64,000 nt of DNA, from positions 62,001 to 126,000 of the forward strand of contig NZ_JANIPJ010000014.1 of the NCBI RefSeq assembly GCF_024623455.1, given 5' to 3'. Of the stretch, positions 26,384 through 34,717 are shown piece by piece. The first letter of the stretch is position 1. Every line of letters begins with the position of its first letter. The DNA comes from Paenibacillus soyae (GTDB lineage Bacteria > Bacillota > Bacilli > Paenibacillales > Paenibacillaceae). The notes below the pieces were generated by a model. It was not told where the DNA came from and ran no database searches. It was given only the letters and a program-made list of their open reading frames with translations. A program made the position numbers and the translations under genes.

Positions 26384-27295
26384 TCAGCCTTTGACGGCGC
26401 CGACGGTGAGGCCTTTGACGAAATATTTTTGGAAGAACGGATAAATCAACAGAAGCGGCCCCATGCATACGACGGCCAGCGCCATCTGCAGCGACTCGTC
26501 CGGGAGATTGCTCATCATCTCCGGATTTTGCGCGGCCAGCTGTACGTTGGACCGCAGGTACTGGACATCGTTAAGCACCCGCAGCATCAAATATTGAATC
26601 GGATATTTGTCCTCGGATCGAATGAACAGGAGCGAGTTGAACCAATCGTTCCAGAACGTGATCGTGCCGAGCAGAGCCATCGTCGCCATGACGGGAAGCG
26701 ACAGCGGCAGCACGATCCGGAAGAAGATCCGGAATTCGCTTGCGCCGTCGATCCTCGCCGACTCGATCAGCGCGGGATGAATCGTCGATTGGAAAAACGT
26801 GCGCATAATGATGACGTTGAACGGGACGATCAGCAGCGGCAGCAGCAGCGCCGTGTACGTATCGAGCAGGCCGAGTGTCTGCGTGAAGATGATATATTTG
26901 CTCACCACGCCCCCGTTGAACAGCATCGTGAAGAACAGGAAGAACGTGAAGAACGTTCGGAACGGGTAATCCTGACGGGAGATCGGATAGGCGTACATCG
27001 CCATCAGCATGACGCTTAACGCCGTTCCGAACACCGTGATCCCGATGCTGATGGCGTAAGCCCGCACGAGCGTCCCGTAGTCCTTGAACAGACTCTCGTA
27101 AGCGATCAGCGACAGCTTCTTAGGGATGAATTGGTACCCGTCGTTCACCAAGGCGTCGATGTGGGTGAAGGATACGATGACCACCAGAATAACGGGCATG
27201 ACGCACAAGAACGATAGAATAAGGAATACGCCGTTCAACAGCGTATTGGCGACGGGAGAGATCGTGTTCTCCCGCCGGCTGGCGGAACTGCTCAT
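26384..27295 (-). CDS. Sugar ABC transporter permease (LplC-like)
   Basis: A 303-residue inner-membrane permease with six membrane segments and the cytoplasmic EAA loop 'ESARIDGASEFRIFFRIVLP', which docks the ATPase. The C-terminus '..KYFVKGLTVGAVKG' is typical of LplC/YtcP-type permeases. ATG 27295 was chosen because AGAGGTG lies six bases upstream; a GTG three codons earlier overlaps that site. Second gene of the operon. No ATPase gene is nearby; in Bacillus such systems share the MsmX ATPase, so a distant gene is expected. Confidence 0.92.
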   Translation of the reverse strand: MSSSASRRENTISPVANTLLNGVFLILSFLCVMPVILVVIVSFTHIDALVNDGYQFIPKKLSLIAYESLFKDYGTLVRAYAISIGITVFGTALSVMLMAMYAYPISRQDYPFRTFFTFFLFFTMLFNGGVVSKYIIFTQTLGLLDTYTALLLPLLIVPFNVIIMRTFFQSTIHPALIESARIDGASEFRIFFRIVLPLSLPVMATMALLGTITFWNDWFNSLLFIRSEDKYPIQYLMLRVLNDVQYLRSNVQLAAQNPEMMSNLPDESLQMALAVVCMGPLLLIYPFFQKYFVKGLTVGAVKG

Positions 27296-27326
27296 CTGCT
27301 TCACCTCTTGTCGGAATCGTAGAACG

Positions 27327-28259
27327 TTAGAACAAAGCCTGATCGGGGTTGATCTTGCGCACCGCCGAGTTGGTCAACAGGACGAGCACGAAGCCGAGCA
27401 CCGATTGCGCGAGCGCCGCGGCGGACGACATGCCGATATCGTTCAATTCAATAAGCACGCGGTAGACGTAGGTATCGACCGTGTCGGTTACGGGGTACAA
27501 AGCGCCCGAATCCATTGGAACCTGATAGAATAGCCCGAAGTCGGTATTGAATACGCTGCCCATAGATAGAATCGTCAGAATGATGATGATGGGCTGAATG
27601 ATCGGCAGCGTAATATGGAGGATTTGCTGCCATTTCGACGCGCCGTCGAGGACGGCGGCTTCGTAATATTCGTTGTCGATGCCCGCTATCGCCGCGATAT
27701 AGATGACCGCGCCGATGCCTACGTTCTTCCACGCGTTCACCAGAATGAGAATGTACGGCCAGTAGGCCTTCTCCGAATACCAGTAGACCGGGTCGACACC
27801 GAGCCATTCGAGAACCGAGGCGTTCATGAGCCCCTTGTCCGGATTCAAGAAGGCGTACACCAGATAGCTGACGACGATCATGGACAGGAAGTACGGCATG
27901 ATCAGGAAGGTCTGATAAGCCTTGGCCAGCCGGCCCCGCAGCTCGTTGATCGCGACCGCGATCGCAATGGAGATGACCGTATTGAAGATCATGAATGCGA
28001 GACTGTACAGCACCGTATTTCGCGTAATTCTCCAGATCGACCCGGACGTGAACAAAAACTCGAAGTTTTTGAAGCCGACCCAGGCACTGCCGAGAATGCC
28101 GTCGATATAATTGATATTTTTGAATGCGATGAACACTCCGAACATCGGCATGTAGCTGTTGACGATCAATACGGCAAGCGTAGGGATCAGCATGATCGTC
28201 AGAAATCTGAATTTCCATAGAGCATGGACGAAATAAGCAAATCCCGCTCTCTCCTTCAC
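27327..28259 (-). CDS. Sugar ABC transporter permease (LplB-like)
   Basis: A 310-residue permease with about six membrane segments, the EAA loop 'YEAAVLDGASKWQQILHITL' and the C-terminal 'SAVRKINPDQALF' common to LplB/YteP-type proteins. It starts with GTG at 28259, nine bases after GGAG. First gene of a five-gene minus-strand operon: permease, permease, binding protein, deacetylase-like, GDSL esterase. Its promoter region shares spaced motifs with the promoter of the YesN-type regulator gene. Confidence 0.92.
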   Translation of the reverse strand: MKERAGFAYFVHALWKFRFLTIMLIPTLAVLIVNSYMPMFGVFIAFKNINYIDGILGSAWVGFKNFEFLFTSGSIWRITRNTVLYSLAFMIFNTVISIAIAVAINELRGRLAKAYQTFLIMPYFLSMIVVSYLVYAFLNPDKGLMNASVLEWLGVDPVYWYSEKAYWPYILILVNAWKNVGIGAVIYIAAIAGIDNEYYEAAVLDGASKWQQILHITLPIIQPIIIILTILSMGSVFNTDFGLFYQVPMDSGALYPVTDTVDTYVYRVLIELNDIGMSSAAALAQSVLGFVLVLLTNSAVRKINPDQALF

Positions 28260-28286
28260 CGGCGTTCACTCCTCTCTGTTAATCCC

Positions 28287-28343
28287 AGTATAGGCGAGCC
28301 CCCCAGCGATATCGATGATCTATTGAAGCAGTTGCGTGATGTA
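28287..28343 (-). promoter_or_regulatory. Promoter of the sugar-transport operon with YesN-type site
   Basis: On the minus strand a -10 TATACT (28292-28287) is preceded by GATCATCGA (28320-28312) and TACATCAC (28343-28336). The same three elements occur upstream of the YesN-type regulator gene at 31822-31879 with the same 24-bp spacing between the two upstream motifs and 25/26 bp to the -10. No good -35 box is seen, as expected of an activator-dependent promoter. Confidence 0.6.
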
Positions 28344-28382
28344 AACGAGCCGCGGAGTCATCCCTTCTCTGGGGGAAAACGA

Positions 28383-28410
28383 CAAAAAAACTCCGGCCGC
28401 ATGCCGGAGT
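28383..28410 (-). terminator. Terminator of the YesN/YesM-type operon
   Basis: Stem ACTCCGGC / GCCGGAGT (28390-28397, 28403-28410) directly followed by a T-run on the minus strand. The stem touches the stop codon of the kinase gene. Confidence 0.88.
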
Positions 28411-30158
28411 CAATGGGTATTCTTATATTCCCGCCGAGGCAGGTTGATCTTGGCGATAACGCCTCCGCCCTCACGCGGGGCATAGCTCAAGCCGAACGCT
28501 TCGCCGAAATGCAGCTGAACGCGCTGATGGACGTTCCGGATGCCGTAGCCCTTGTCCGCGAGCTCCCCTCGCGTGATGCGCTCCAATCTCCCGATGTCGA
28601 CCGGAAGAAATCCGTTGTCCTCGACCGCCATCTCGATCTCGGCGTCCGTGCAGCGGATTCGTATCCGGATCTCGCCTTCCCCGTCCATGCCGCTGACGGC
28701 ATGGAAGATGGCGTTCTCGATGAGCGGCTGCAAAATAACCTTCGGCGTCGCGTATTTTTTGGCCTCTTCGTCTATGTCGTAGAGCACCTCGAATTTGTCC
28801 GGATACCGCTTCATCTGAAGCCGGCAATACGCCGAAGCATGCTCGATCTCCTCGCCGATCGGAATCATCGTTTTTCCTTTGCTGAGCCCGATCCGGAGCA
28901 GCCTTGACAGATCCTTCACCATTCCGCCGACGTCCCGGTTGCCCTTGCCGACCGCGTACCAATAGATGGAGTCCAGCGTGTTGTACAGCAAATGCGGCGT
29001 AATCTGCGAATGCAGCGTGGCGAGCTCGGTTTCCTTCTGTTCGATTTTCATTAAATAATTCTCTTCGAACGAACGGTCCAGCCTCCTGGTCATCTTCAGG
29101 AAAGCGCCGTACAAGATGCCGAACTCGTCCGATCGCAGCAGCTCTCTCCCGTGGGCCGCGTCGAGCGGAACTCCCGGCTCGTAAATTTTCGTAATCGCGA
29201 CCAAGCGGTGCAGCGGCCTGACGACGATCCGAAGCAGATACAAGACGAACAGCAGCACGAGAACCAGATAGACGGCCGACAACGCCATAATGACCCACTG
29301 GAACTCCTTCGAGCCGCCGGAAACCGACTGCAGCGGCACTCGGTAGACGAGACGGGTATGGTACTCGGGCTCGTACGAGAGCGCGTACAACCATCGCTCC
29401 CCGCCCTCGCCGGCGAAATGATAACTCGAACCCTCGGGGTTCGCCAGCGCGGAGAGGCTGTCTTCGGGCAATTCGTCCGAGCCGGCTTGCATGAGAAGCT
29501 CGTTTACGTCATTAAACAAAAAAATGCCGGAACGCTCCGGAAGCTGTATATTCAGGAGGTCCCGCGTCAAATACACCTCCAGATTGGAGACGACGAGAAA
29601 GCCGAGGACGTCGTTATAGTTCTGCGCGTTCAGCACGCTTCGGACGAAGCTGATGCTGGTAACACCCGCCGGCGAGGCGATAAGCCGGAATACGCCGGCC
29701 CCTCGTTTCTGAAGCGCCCTCTCGGACCAGGCCGGCATTTTGGAAGCATCGTCCTCGATATATTTGAAGCCGCTCTCTTTGCCCGACAGGTCGACCAGCG
29801 TTCGTTTGTCTTCTTTATTAATCATGTAAAGCGAATATTGCGTACCGTCGGAGGACCAGCGCTCCAATATTTCGTCCGCCCGTTTCATCTGGCCGAGCGT
29901 CTCGACATTGGACCAAAACGTGTTGAATTCGGTCCGGTTGAACAGGTGATTCCCGAGAAACGTGATCGTCTTGTCGTTCACCGCGGACATCGACTTCGCG
30001 ATCGTCGCATGGTTCTGCTTCGCAAGCTGCAGCATCGTGCGGCCCAGCTCCTCCTGCATCGATCTCTCCGTCTTGTAGGCGGATACCCAGCCGACGATCA
30101 GGAACGGGCCAATGATGAAGAGCGCGAACGCCATCGTTACTTTATATTTCAGCTTCAG
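28410..30158 (-). CDS. YesM-type sensor histidine kinase
   Basis: A 582-residue kinase if translation starts at CTG 30158 (574 from ATG 30134). CTG 30158 is favoured: GGAGGG sits six bases upstream, it directly follows the TGA of the regulator gene, and it restores a basic N-terminus (LKLKYKVT) before the first membrane segment, whereas ATG 30134 has no ribosome binding site and lies inside that segment. Layout: membrane segment, extracellular sensor domain of ~260 residues, second membrane segment (~290-312), HAMP-like linker, His_kinase domain with 'LHSQITPHLLYNTLDS' (phospho-acceptor His) and an HATPase domain ('LIENAIFHAV', 'EDNGFLP'). It would sense an external sugar and phosphorylate the adjacent regulator. 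Confidence 0.9.
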   Translation of the reverse strand: MKLKYKVTMAFALFIIGPFLIVGWVSAYKTERSMQEELGRTMLQLAKQNHATIAKSMSAVNDKTITFLGNHLFNRTEFNTFWSNVETLGQMKRADEILERWSSDGTQYSLYMINKEDKRTLVDLSGKESGFKYIEDDASKMPAWSERALQKRGAGVFRLIASPAGVTSISFVRSVLNAQNYNDVLGFLVVSNLEVYLTRDLLNIQLPERSGIFLFNDVNELLMQAGSDELPEDSLSALANPEGSSYHFAGEGGERWLYALSYEPEYHTRLVYRVPLQSVSGGSKEFQWVIMALSAVYLVLVLLFVLYLLRIVVRPLHRLVAITKIYEPGVPLDAAHGRELLRSDEFGILYGAFLKMTRRLDRSFEENYLMKIEQKETELATLHSQITPHLLYNTLDSIYWYAVGKGNRDVGGMVKDLSRLLRIGLSKGKTMIPIGEEIEHASAYCRLQMKRYPDKFEVLYDIDEEAKKYATPKVILQPLIENAIFHAVSGMDGEGEIRIRIRCTDAEIEMAVEDNGFLPVDIGRLERITRGELADKGYGIRNVHQRVQLHFGEAFGLSYAPREGGGVIAKINLPRREYKNTH

Positions 30159-31793
30159 TCAGATCCCTCCTGCCCCTTTGCGGTAATCCGCCGGGCTGAC
30201 GCCCGCGTAGCGCTTGAACATGCGGCTGAAGTGCTCCGGCGACTCGTACCCGACTTCGTTCGCGATTTCGTACCGCTTCTTGTCGGTCGTCGCCAACAAA
30301 TATTTGGCCTCCTCGATCCGGAGCTCGGTTACGTAATCCCATACGCTCCTGTTGGTCTCCCGCTTGAACAGGTAGCGAAGGTAGGCCGAGCTGAAGTGGA
30401 CCTCGCCGGCGATATCCTGGATTTTGAGCGCGGGGTTGCGGTAATGGTTCTGGATGAAGCCCGTAATCTTCGCCAGAAGGCTGCGGTCCCGCTCCCGGGC
30501 CAGATCGCCAAGCGAGCGGGCAGCCGCTTCAATATAAGAGGCTAGACGCTCGATCTTACTTGCGGAGGGCAGGTCCCGGAAGTAGACATCCGGGTCGAAA
30601 CGGCGCAGCGACGTTCCGTTCCCGTGCCCGATTTCGATCAGCAGCCCGTAGATGCGGTACGCCAGCATGCCGAAATAGCTGTTAACGAGCTCGTCCGTAT
30701 GGCCCAGCTTCTCAAGGTGCCGGACCACGTCCCGTATGCATGGAGCCAGCTGCTCGTTGTCGCCTCCCCTAAGCAGCTGCACGCATTCCTCCACGCGCTC
30801 CATCCACTCCACCATATTCAAGCTGTCCTGCGCGGCAACGTCCCCGTAATAGAATACCTGCTGCTCGGGATGCAGCTTCTTCCACTCCGCCGATAGATGC
30901 GCCTCTTCCATCTGCTTGGGCAGCAGCGTCGCGTCGGCTTGCAGGCTGCTCATGCCGATCGTCGCGTCCATGTTCAAATATTGTTTGAAGTTGACCGCCA
31001 CGAACTGACCGACCAGATGAAGCTGCGATTGCAAGGACTGGTTCTGTCCCGCCGCATCCTCCTCGCCTAACTGGATAATGCCGATCAGCTCGTTGCCGAA
31101 GCCGTTCATCGTCAGACCGTCCCACTCGGACAAGCTCTCTTCGAAAATATTCAAAGCGGCGAACTTCAGCAGCTTCCGGTCCCGGTACAGCACTTCGCGC
31201 TGGCTGAACCCGCCGTGGCTGAAATCGAGACGAACGGAGATGACGCCGAAATACGGACCTCTAAGCTCGCCTCCCAGCTCGGCCGCAAGCTCGTTGTGCT
31301 CCTCCTTCGACAGCCCCCGCTCCGTCACCAGCTCCATAAGAATCTCGCGTCTTCTGGCCGAATCGGAGCTATGTTGATGCTGCTCTTCGATAGAGCGCTC
31401 CAGAGAACGCTTGCCGATTTCTTGCTTCTCGACCAGCACGCCGCGCACGACGCGGAGAAGCTCGTCCTCGTCCACGGGCTTCACGAGGTAATCCCTCGCT
31501 CCGAGCCTGAGCGACTTCTTGGCAAAATCGAACTTCTCGTGCGCGGAGATGACGACAACGGGCAGGTTGGGCTGCTCCATGTAGATCGTCTCCATCAGCT
31601 CGATGCCGCTCATCCGTCCCATCTGGATGTCGGTCAGCACCAGGTCGAAGTGGTCCATTCGCAAATAATCGACGGCCTCGAAGCCGTTAAGCGCCGTCTC
31701 CACGCTGGTCAGGGGCAGCTCCGACGCCAGCAGGAAATCCCGGATTCCGATGCTCACGTTCGGCTCGTCGTCAACGACTAATATTTTGTACAT
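30159..31793 (-). CDS. YesN-type response regulator with AraC DNA-binding domain
   Basis: A 544-residue regulator. The N-terminal receiver starts MYKILVVDDEPNVSIG, with the phospho-acceptor Asp at about residue 55 ('LVLTDIQMGRMSG') and the conserved Lys in 'YLVKPVDE'. A ~300-residue linker follows. The C-terminal AraC domain has two helix-turn-helix units: 'IQDIAGEVHFSSAYLRYLFK' and 'YEIANEVGYESPEHFSRMFK'. ATG 31793 has AGAGGGCGG upstream; the frame extends further 5' but without a site. It is co-transcribed with the kinase and likely activates both its own operon and the adjacent sugar-transport operon. Confidence 0.92.
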   Translation of the reverse strand: MYKILVVDDEPNVSIGIRDFLLASELPLTSVETALNGFEAVDYLRMDHFDLVLTDIQMGRMSGIELMETIYMEQPNLPVVVISAHEKFDFAKKSLRLGARDYLVKPVDEDELLRVVRGVLVEKQEIGKRSLERSIEEQHQHSSDSARRREILMELVTERGLSKEEHNELAAELGGELRGPYFGVISVRLDFSHGGFSQREVLYRDRKLLKFAALNIFEESLSEWDGLTMNGFGNELIGIIQLGEEDAAGQNQSLQSQLHLVGQFVAVNFKQYLNMDATIGMSSLQADATLLPKQMEEAHLSAEWKKLHPEQQVFYYGDVAAQDSLNMVEWMERVEECVQLLRGGDNEQLAPCIRDVVRHLEKLGHTDELVNSYFGMLAYRIYGLLIEIGHGNGTSLRRFDPDVYFRDLPSASKIERLASYIEAAARSLGDLARERDRSLLAKITGFIQNHYRNPALKIQDIAGEVHFSSAYLRYLFKRETNRSVWDYVTELRIEEAKYLLATTDKKRYEIANEVGYESPEHFSRMFKRYAGVSPADYRKGAGGI

Positions 31794-31821
31794 AGGCACC
31801 GCCCTCTGCCATTTTATTACC

Positions 31822-31879
31822 AGTATAAACGGGGCGGTCGAGCCTTGTCGATGATCGATCTCAGGCATTATGTGATGCA
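31822..31879 (-). promoter_or_regulatory. Promoter of the YesN/YesM-type operon
   Basis: A -10 TATACT (31827-31822, minus) with upstream GATCATCGA (31856-31848) and TGCATCAC (31879-31872). Same order and spacing as before the sugar-transport operon (28287-28343), pointing to one regulator for both promoters. Confidence 0.6.
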
Positions 31880-32069
31880 TGTGATTGATTTATGGCCCTT
31901 ACCGGGCGAACCCGCTCGAATCGATCACATAGAGGTTTCTTAGCCCGTCTGGCATATATTCCCCTCTTCGACATAACCTTGTAGTGATCGACCATTATGC
32001 GGCGAGTGGAACGCTGACTGGTTCCGCGAGCGGTTCCATGATGCCGACTCCAAGGAGGTAGAATCCGGT

Positions 32070-32270
32070 ATGAAGGTTGTTAACCTCATCAGCTTGATTC
32101 TTGTCATCTTAGGCGGGCTTAACTGGCTATCCGTCGGACTGTTCGAGTACGACGTCGTCAGCGAGTTATTCGGGGGTGCAACGGAGGTCGGATCGAAGAT
32201 CGTGTATATCGTCGTTGGTGCAGCCGCGCTATATGCGCTCTCCCTGCTGCCCAAGGTTTCCAAGGATTAG
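32070..32270 (+). CDS. DUF378 family small membrane protein
   Basis: A 66-residue protein with two membrane helices (residues ~4-25 and 42-61) separated by the conserved 'GLFEYDVVSELFGG' stretch; 'LVILGGLNWLSVGLF' is the DUF378 signature. Members (e.g. B. subtilis YuzA) are of unknown function. The start follows AAGGAGGT with nine-base spacing. Monocistronic, with its own terminator. Confidence 0.88.
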   Translation: MKVVNLISLILVILGGLNWLSVGLFEYDVVSELFGGATEVGSKIVYIVVGAAALYALSLLPKVSKD

Positions 32271-32307
32271 GACGGCAACGACAACGTCGCAAAGAGAGGG
32301 CATGGCA

Positions 32308-32344
32308 AGCTGGCGCACCCGGTCCGGGGCGCTGGCTTTTTTTT
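32308..32344 (+). terminator. Terminator of the DUF378 gene
   Basis: Stem AGCTGGCGC / GCGCTGGCT (32308-32316, 32329-32337; two wobble pairs) followed by an eight-T run. Confidence 0.8.
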
Positions 32345-32389
32345 GCGCAGGACCAGACATGTCGGCGGCCGCGGCTAACAGTTCCACCT

Positions 32390-32850
32390 CGCGCACCCGT
32401 AACACGATTTTTTCGTGCTAATGCACTCCTCTGCCCCACTACGCGCACCTGTAACACGATTTTTTCGTGCTATTCTGCTCTCGCCCCTCCAGTACGCGCC
32501 TAATACCTACCGCCGCGCGGCTGTAACAATCTCTCATGTCGCTATTGCGACTCAAACCTACCGCCGCGCACCTGTAACAATCTCTGGTGTCGCAATCCCG
32601 CCTCACATCTACCGCCGCGCACCAGTAACAATGGCTCGTATCGCTATCCCGCCTCACGCCTACCGCTGCGCACCTGTAACGATCGCTCGTGTTGCTATCA
32701 CGCCTCATACCATCGGCCGCACACTTATAACGATCGCTCACACCGCTATCCCGCCTCATATCGACCGCCGCGCGCCTGTAACGATCGCTCATACCGCTAA
32801 CCCGCCTCATGTCACTCCACGCGCAACAGTAACCTACTACGCCCCCACAT
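32390..32850. repeat. 51-bp tandem repeat (about nine units)
   Basis: A minisatellite whose best-conserved core is CGCGCACCTGTAAC. Copies start near 32390, 32442, 32495 (partial) and then exactly every 51 bp at 32514, 32565, 32616, 32667, 32718, 32769 and 32820. The first two units instead carry CACGATTTTTTCGTG, a small hairpin, after the core. The later units are followed by AATCTCTCATGTCGCTAT-like and CCGCCTCAT-like segments. Both strands stay open through much of the array because 51 is a multiple of three, but no ribosome binding site or plausible start is present, so I treat it as non-coding. Confidence 0.8.
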
Positions 32851-32890
32851 GTAAAGTTTACTTGACTTATTGTTTTGTTTATCATACATT
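32851..32890 (+). promoter_or_regulatory. Promoter with palindromic operator for the membrane-protein/XRE pair
   Basis: A -35 TTGACT (32862-32867) and a -10 TACATT (32885-32890) separated by 17 bp. The 11-bp palindrome GTAAAGTTTAC (32851-32861) abuts the -35 box, a likely operator for the XRE repressor encoded downstream. Confidence 0.65.
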
Positions 32891-32931
32891 ATGTATATCA
32901 TACTAATCCCATCATTTGGAGGCGTCCTTCA

Positions 32932-33378
32932 ATGTCCATCCAGGAGAAAAAAAACGCAGTCTCGCTTATCAGCTCTTTTCTCATCTTCGGTTTATACAGC
33001 TTGTATGTGTTCCAGAACGAGCCCTTCGGCGCTCTGGATCCAGACAGTCCCTACCGCTTCTGGGGCTCCTTCATCCTCATTCTGATCCCGGTTACGATCA
33101 TCGCGAAAATCGTCATCTCCATCGTGTTCTCCATCCTTCACCGAATCGCGACCAAAGAAGACGAGCCGAACTTCGCGGATGAGTTGGACAAATTAATCGG
33201 GCTCAAGGCTTCGAGAAATTCCTACTACACGTTCATCCTCGGGTTCGTACTGGCGATGGCTTCCCTGGCCGCGGGCATGGCGCCCGGCGCGATGTTCATC
33301 ATTCTCGTCGCCTCCGGCTTCCTTGCCGAAGTAACCGACTATGTCTCGCAGCTCTACTACTACCGCAAAGGAGTTTAA
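32932..33378 (+). CDS. Predicted four-helix membrane protein paired with an XRE regulator
   Basis: A 148-residue protein starting MSIQEKKNAVSLIS, with membrane segments near residues 9-27, 45-66, 100-118 and 120-136. ATG 32932 has TTGGAGG nine bases upstream; the frame is open further 5' but across the promoter. Small membrane proteins of this shape are often encoded just before a short XRE regulator in Bacillota. The ribosome binding site of the regulator lies inside the last codons of this gene, so the two are co-transcribed. Function unknown. Confidence 0.75.
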   Translation: MSIQEKKNAVSLISSFLIFGLYSLYVFQNEPFGALDPDSPYRFWGSFILILIPVTIIAKIVISIVFSILHRIATKEDEPNFADELDKLIGLKASRNSYYTFILGFVLAMASLAAGMAPGAMFIILVASGFLAEVTDYVSQLYYYRKGV

Positions 33379-33379
33379 C

Positions 33380-33598
33380 ATGGCAAAAAGCTTGATTGGC
33401 AACCACGTCCGCAAATTCCGATTCCACCACGACGAAATGACGCAGCAGCAGCTCGCCGATCAAGTAGGCGTAACCCGGCAAACGATCGTCGCCATCGAGA
33501 AAGGCAATTATTCGCCTTCGCTGGAGCTTGCGTTTCGAATCGCCCGCGTCTTCGGAGCCCCTATCGAAGACATCTTTTTCCTCGAAGGCGAGCAATAG
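33380..33598 (+). CDS. Short XRE-family transcriptional regulator
   Basis: A 72-residue protein that is essentially one helix-turn-helix: 'QQQLADQVGVTRQTIVAIEK' followed by 'YSPSLELAFRIARVFG' and the closing 'IEDIFFLEGEQ' usual for YozG-type regulators. The ATG follows AAAGGAG with six-base spacing and lies one base after the previous stop. Probably a repressor of its own operon through the palindrome at 32851-32861. Confidence 0.9.
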   Translation: MAKSLIGNHVRKFRFHHDEMTQQQLADQVGVTRQTIVAIEKGNYSPSLELAFRIARVFGAPIEDIFFLEGEQ

Positions 33599-33650
33599 CA
33601 TGCTCGGATTGTGACCAGATTGCTCCATTAAACTTGTGGGAGGAATGCTT

Positions 33651-34613
33651 ATGAAAGCGATAGTGTGCACAAGCTACGGCGCGCCGGACGTGCTGCAGCT
33701 GCAAGAAGTAGGGAAGCCTTCGCCCAAGGATCACGAAATTCGCATCCGCGTTGCCGCGGCTTCAGTCGGCCCGTCCGATTCCGCATTCCGGCAAGGCAAT
33801 CCGTACCTCATCCGGCTTATGTACGGGTTCAAAAAACCTAGGCATTCGATCCCTGGAACGGAGCTCTCCGGCGTCGTCGACGAAGTAGGCAAAAACGTAA
33901 CGTCGTTCAAACCGGGCGACCGCGTATGGGGACTAAGCCCGTCAACGTTCGGTGCCCATGCCGAATACAAGTGCCTGCCGGAGAAAGCCCCGCTTATCGT
34001 TCAGTCCTCCGCCATGACCAGCGAAGAAGCCGTTGCCCTGAGCGACGGCGCGCCAACCGCGCTGACGTTCCTCCGCGACAAAGCGAAGGTCAGACCCGGC
34101 CAGCGCGTGTTGATCAATGGAGCCTCCGGGGCGGTCGGCGCTTACGCCGTCCAGCTTGCCAAGCATTACGGCGCGGAGGTGACAGGCGTATGCAGCGGAG
34201 CGAATGCAGCACTGGTCACATCGCTTGGAGCCGACCGCGTGATCGATTATACCCGGACGGATTTCACCCGGGAAGGGCGAAGCTATGACGTTATTTTCGA
34301 TGCGGTCGGCAAGCGGTCGTTCGGGGAATGCCGCGGCGCGCTGGCTTCCGGAGGGATCTACCTCACAACCGAGCCCTCGCTCTCCATCGTCTTCCATATG
34401 CTGCGGACTTCCTTGTCCGGGGGCAAGAAAGCCATGTTCGCCACGGCCGGCCTCATGCAGAACAAACAAAACCTTGCCTACCTGCAGGAGCTGTACGAGA
34501 GAGGCAAGCTGCGCGCCGTCATCGATAGGCTTTATCCGCTCGAACAGGCGGCGGAAGCCCATCGTTATGTGGACACGGGCCGCAAGAAAGGTAACGTCAT
34601 CGTTACGATGTGA
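33651..34613 (+). CDS. NAD(P)-dependent MDR-family oxidoreductase
   Basis: A 320-residue medium-chain dehydrogenase/reductase of the zinc-free quinone-reductase type. It has an N-terminal GroES-like domain (MKAIVCTSYGAPDVLQLQEV), the conserved 'IPGTELSGVVDEVGKNVTSF' and a Rossmann motif 'VLINGASGAVGAYAVQLAKH'. No zinc-binding cysteine cluster is visible. ATG 33651 follows GGGAGGA with six-base spacing. It would reduce quinones or enones with NAD(P)H; the substrate is unknown. Monocistronic. Confidence 0.88.
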   Translation: MKAIVCTSYGAPDVLQLQEVGKPSPKDHEIRIRVAAASVGPSDSAFRQGNPYLIRLMYGFKKPRHSIPGTELSGVVDEVGKNVTSFKPGDRVWGLSPSTFGAHAEYKCLPEKAPLIVQSSAMTSEEAVALSDGAPTALTFLRDKAKVRPGQRVLINGASGAVGAYAVQLAKHYGAEVTGVCSGANAALVTSLGADRVIDYTRTDFTREGRSYDVIFDAVGKRSFGECRGALASGGIYLTTEPSLSIVFHMLRTSLSGGKKAMFATAGLMQNKQNLAYLQELYERGKLRAVIDRLYPLEQAAEAHRYVDTGRKKGNVIVTM

Positions 34614-34629
34614 GCAGGTACGCCAAGGA

Positions 34630-34717
34630 GCCGCCAGGGCAAATCCCCGGCGGCTTCTTTACGTTCAAATTCAGGCCGCGGGCAAGCCCATCAAGCTCGC
34701 GGCCATCTTCTTTTTTT
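34630..34717. terminator. Tandem terminator hairpins between convergent genes
   Basis: Two stem-loops: GCCGCC-A-GGG / CCC-C-GGCGGC (34630-34654) followed by TTCTTT, and GGCCGCGGGC / GCTCGCGGCC (34674-34704) followed by ATCTTCTTTTTTT. They end the plus-strand oxidoreductase transcript; the second overlaps the stop of the minus-strand SLH gene. Confidence 0.75.

Noticed and set aside
32390..32850. Possible CRISPR array
   Set aside because: The regularly spaced units vary along their whole length with no split into constant repeats and unique spacers, and no cas gene is nearby. It is a minisatellite.
32415..32906. 163-codon plus-strand frame with 17-residue repeats across the minisatellite
   Set aside because: No ribosome binding site, start inside the repeat, and it runs into the promoter of the next gene; the open frame is explained by the 51-bp period.
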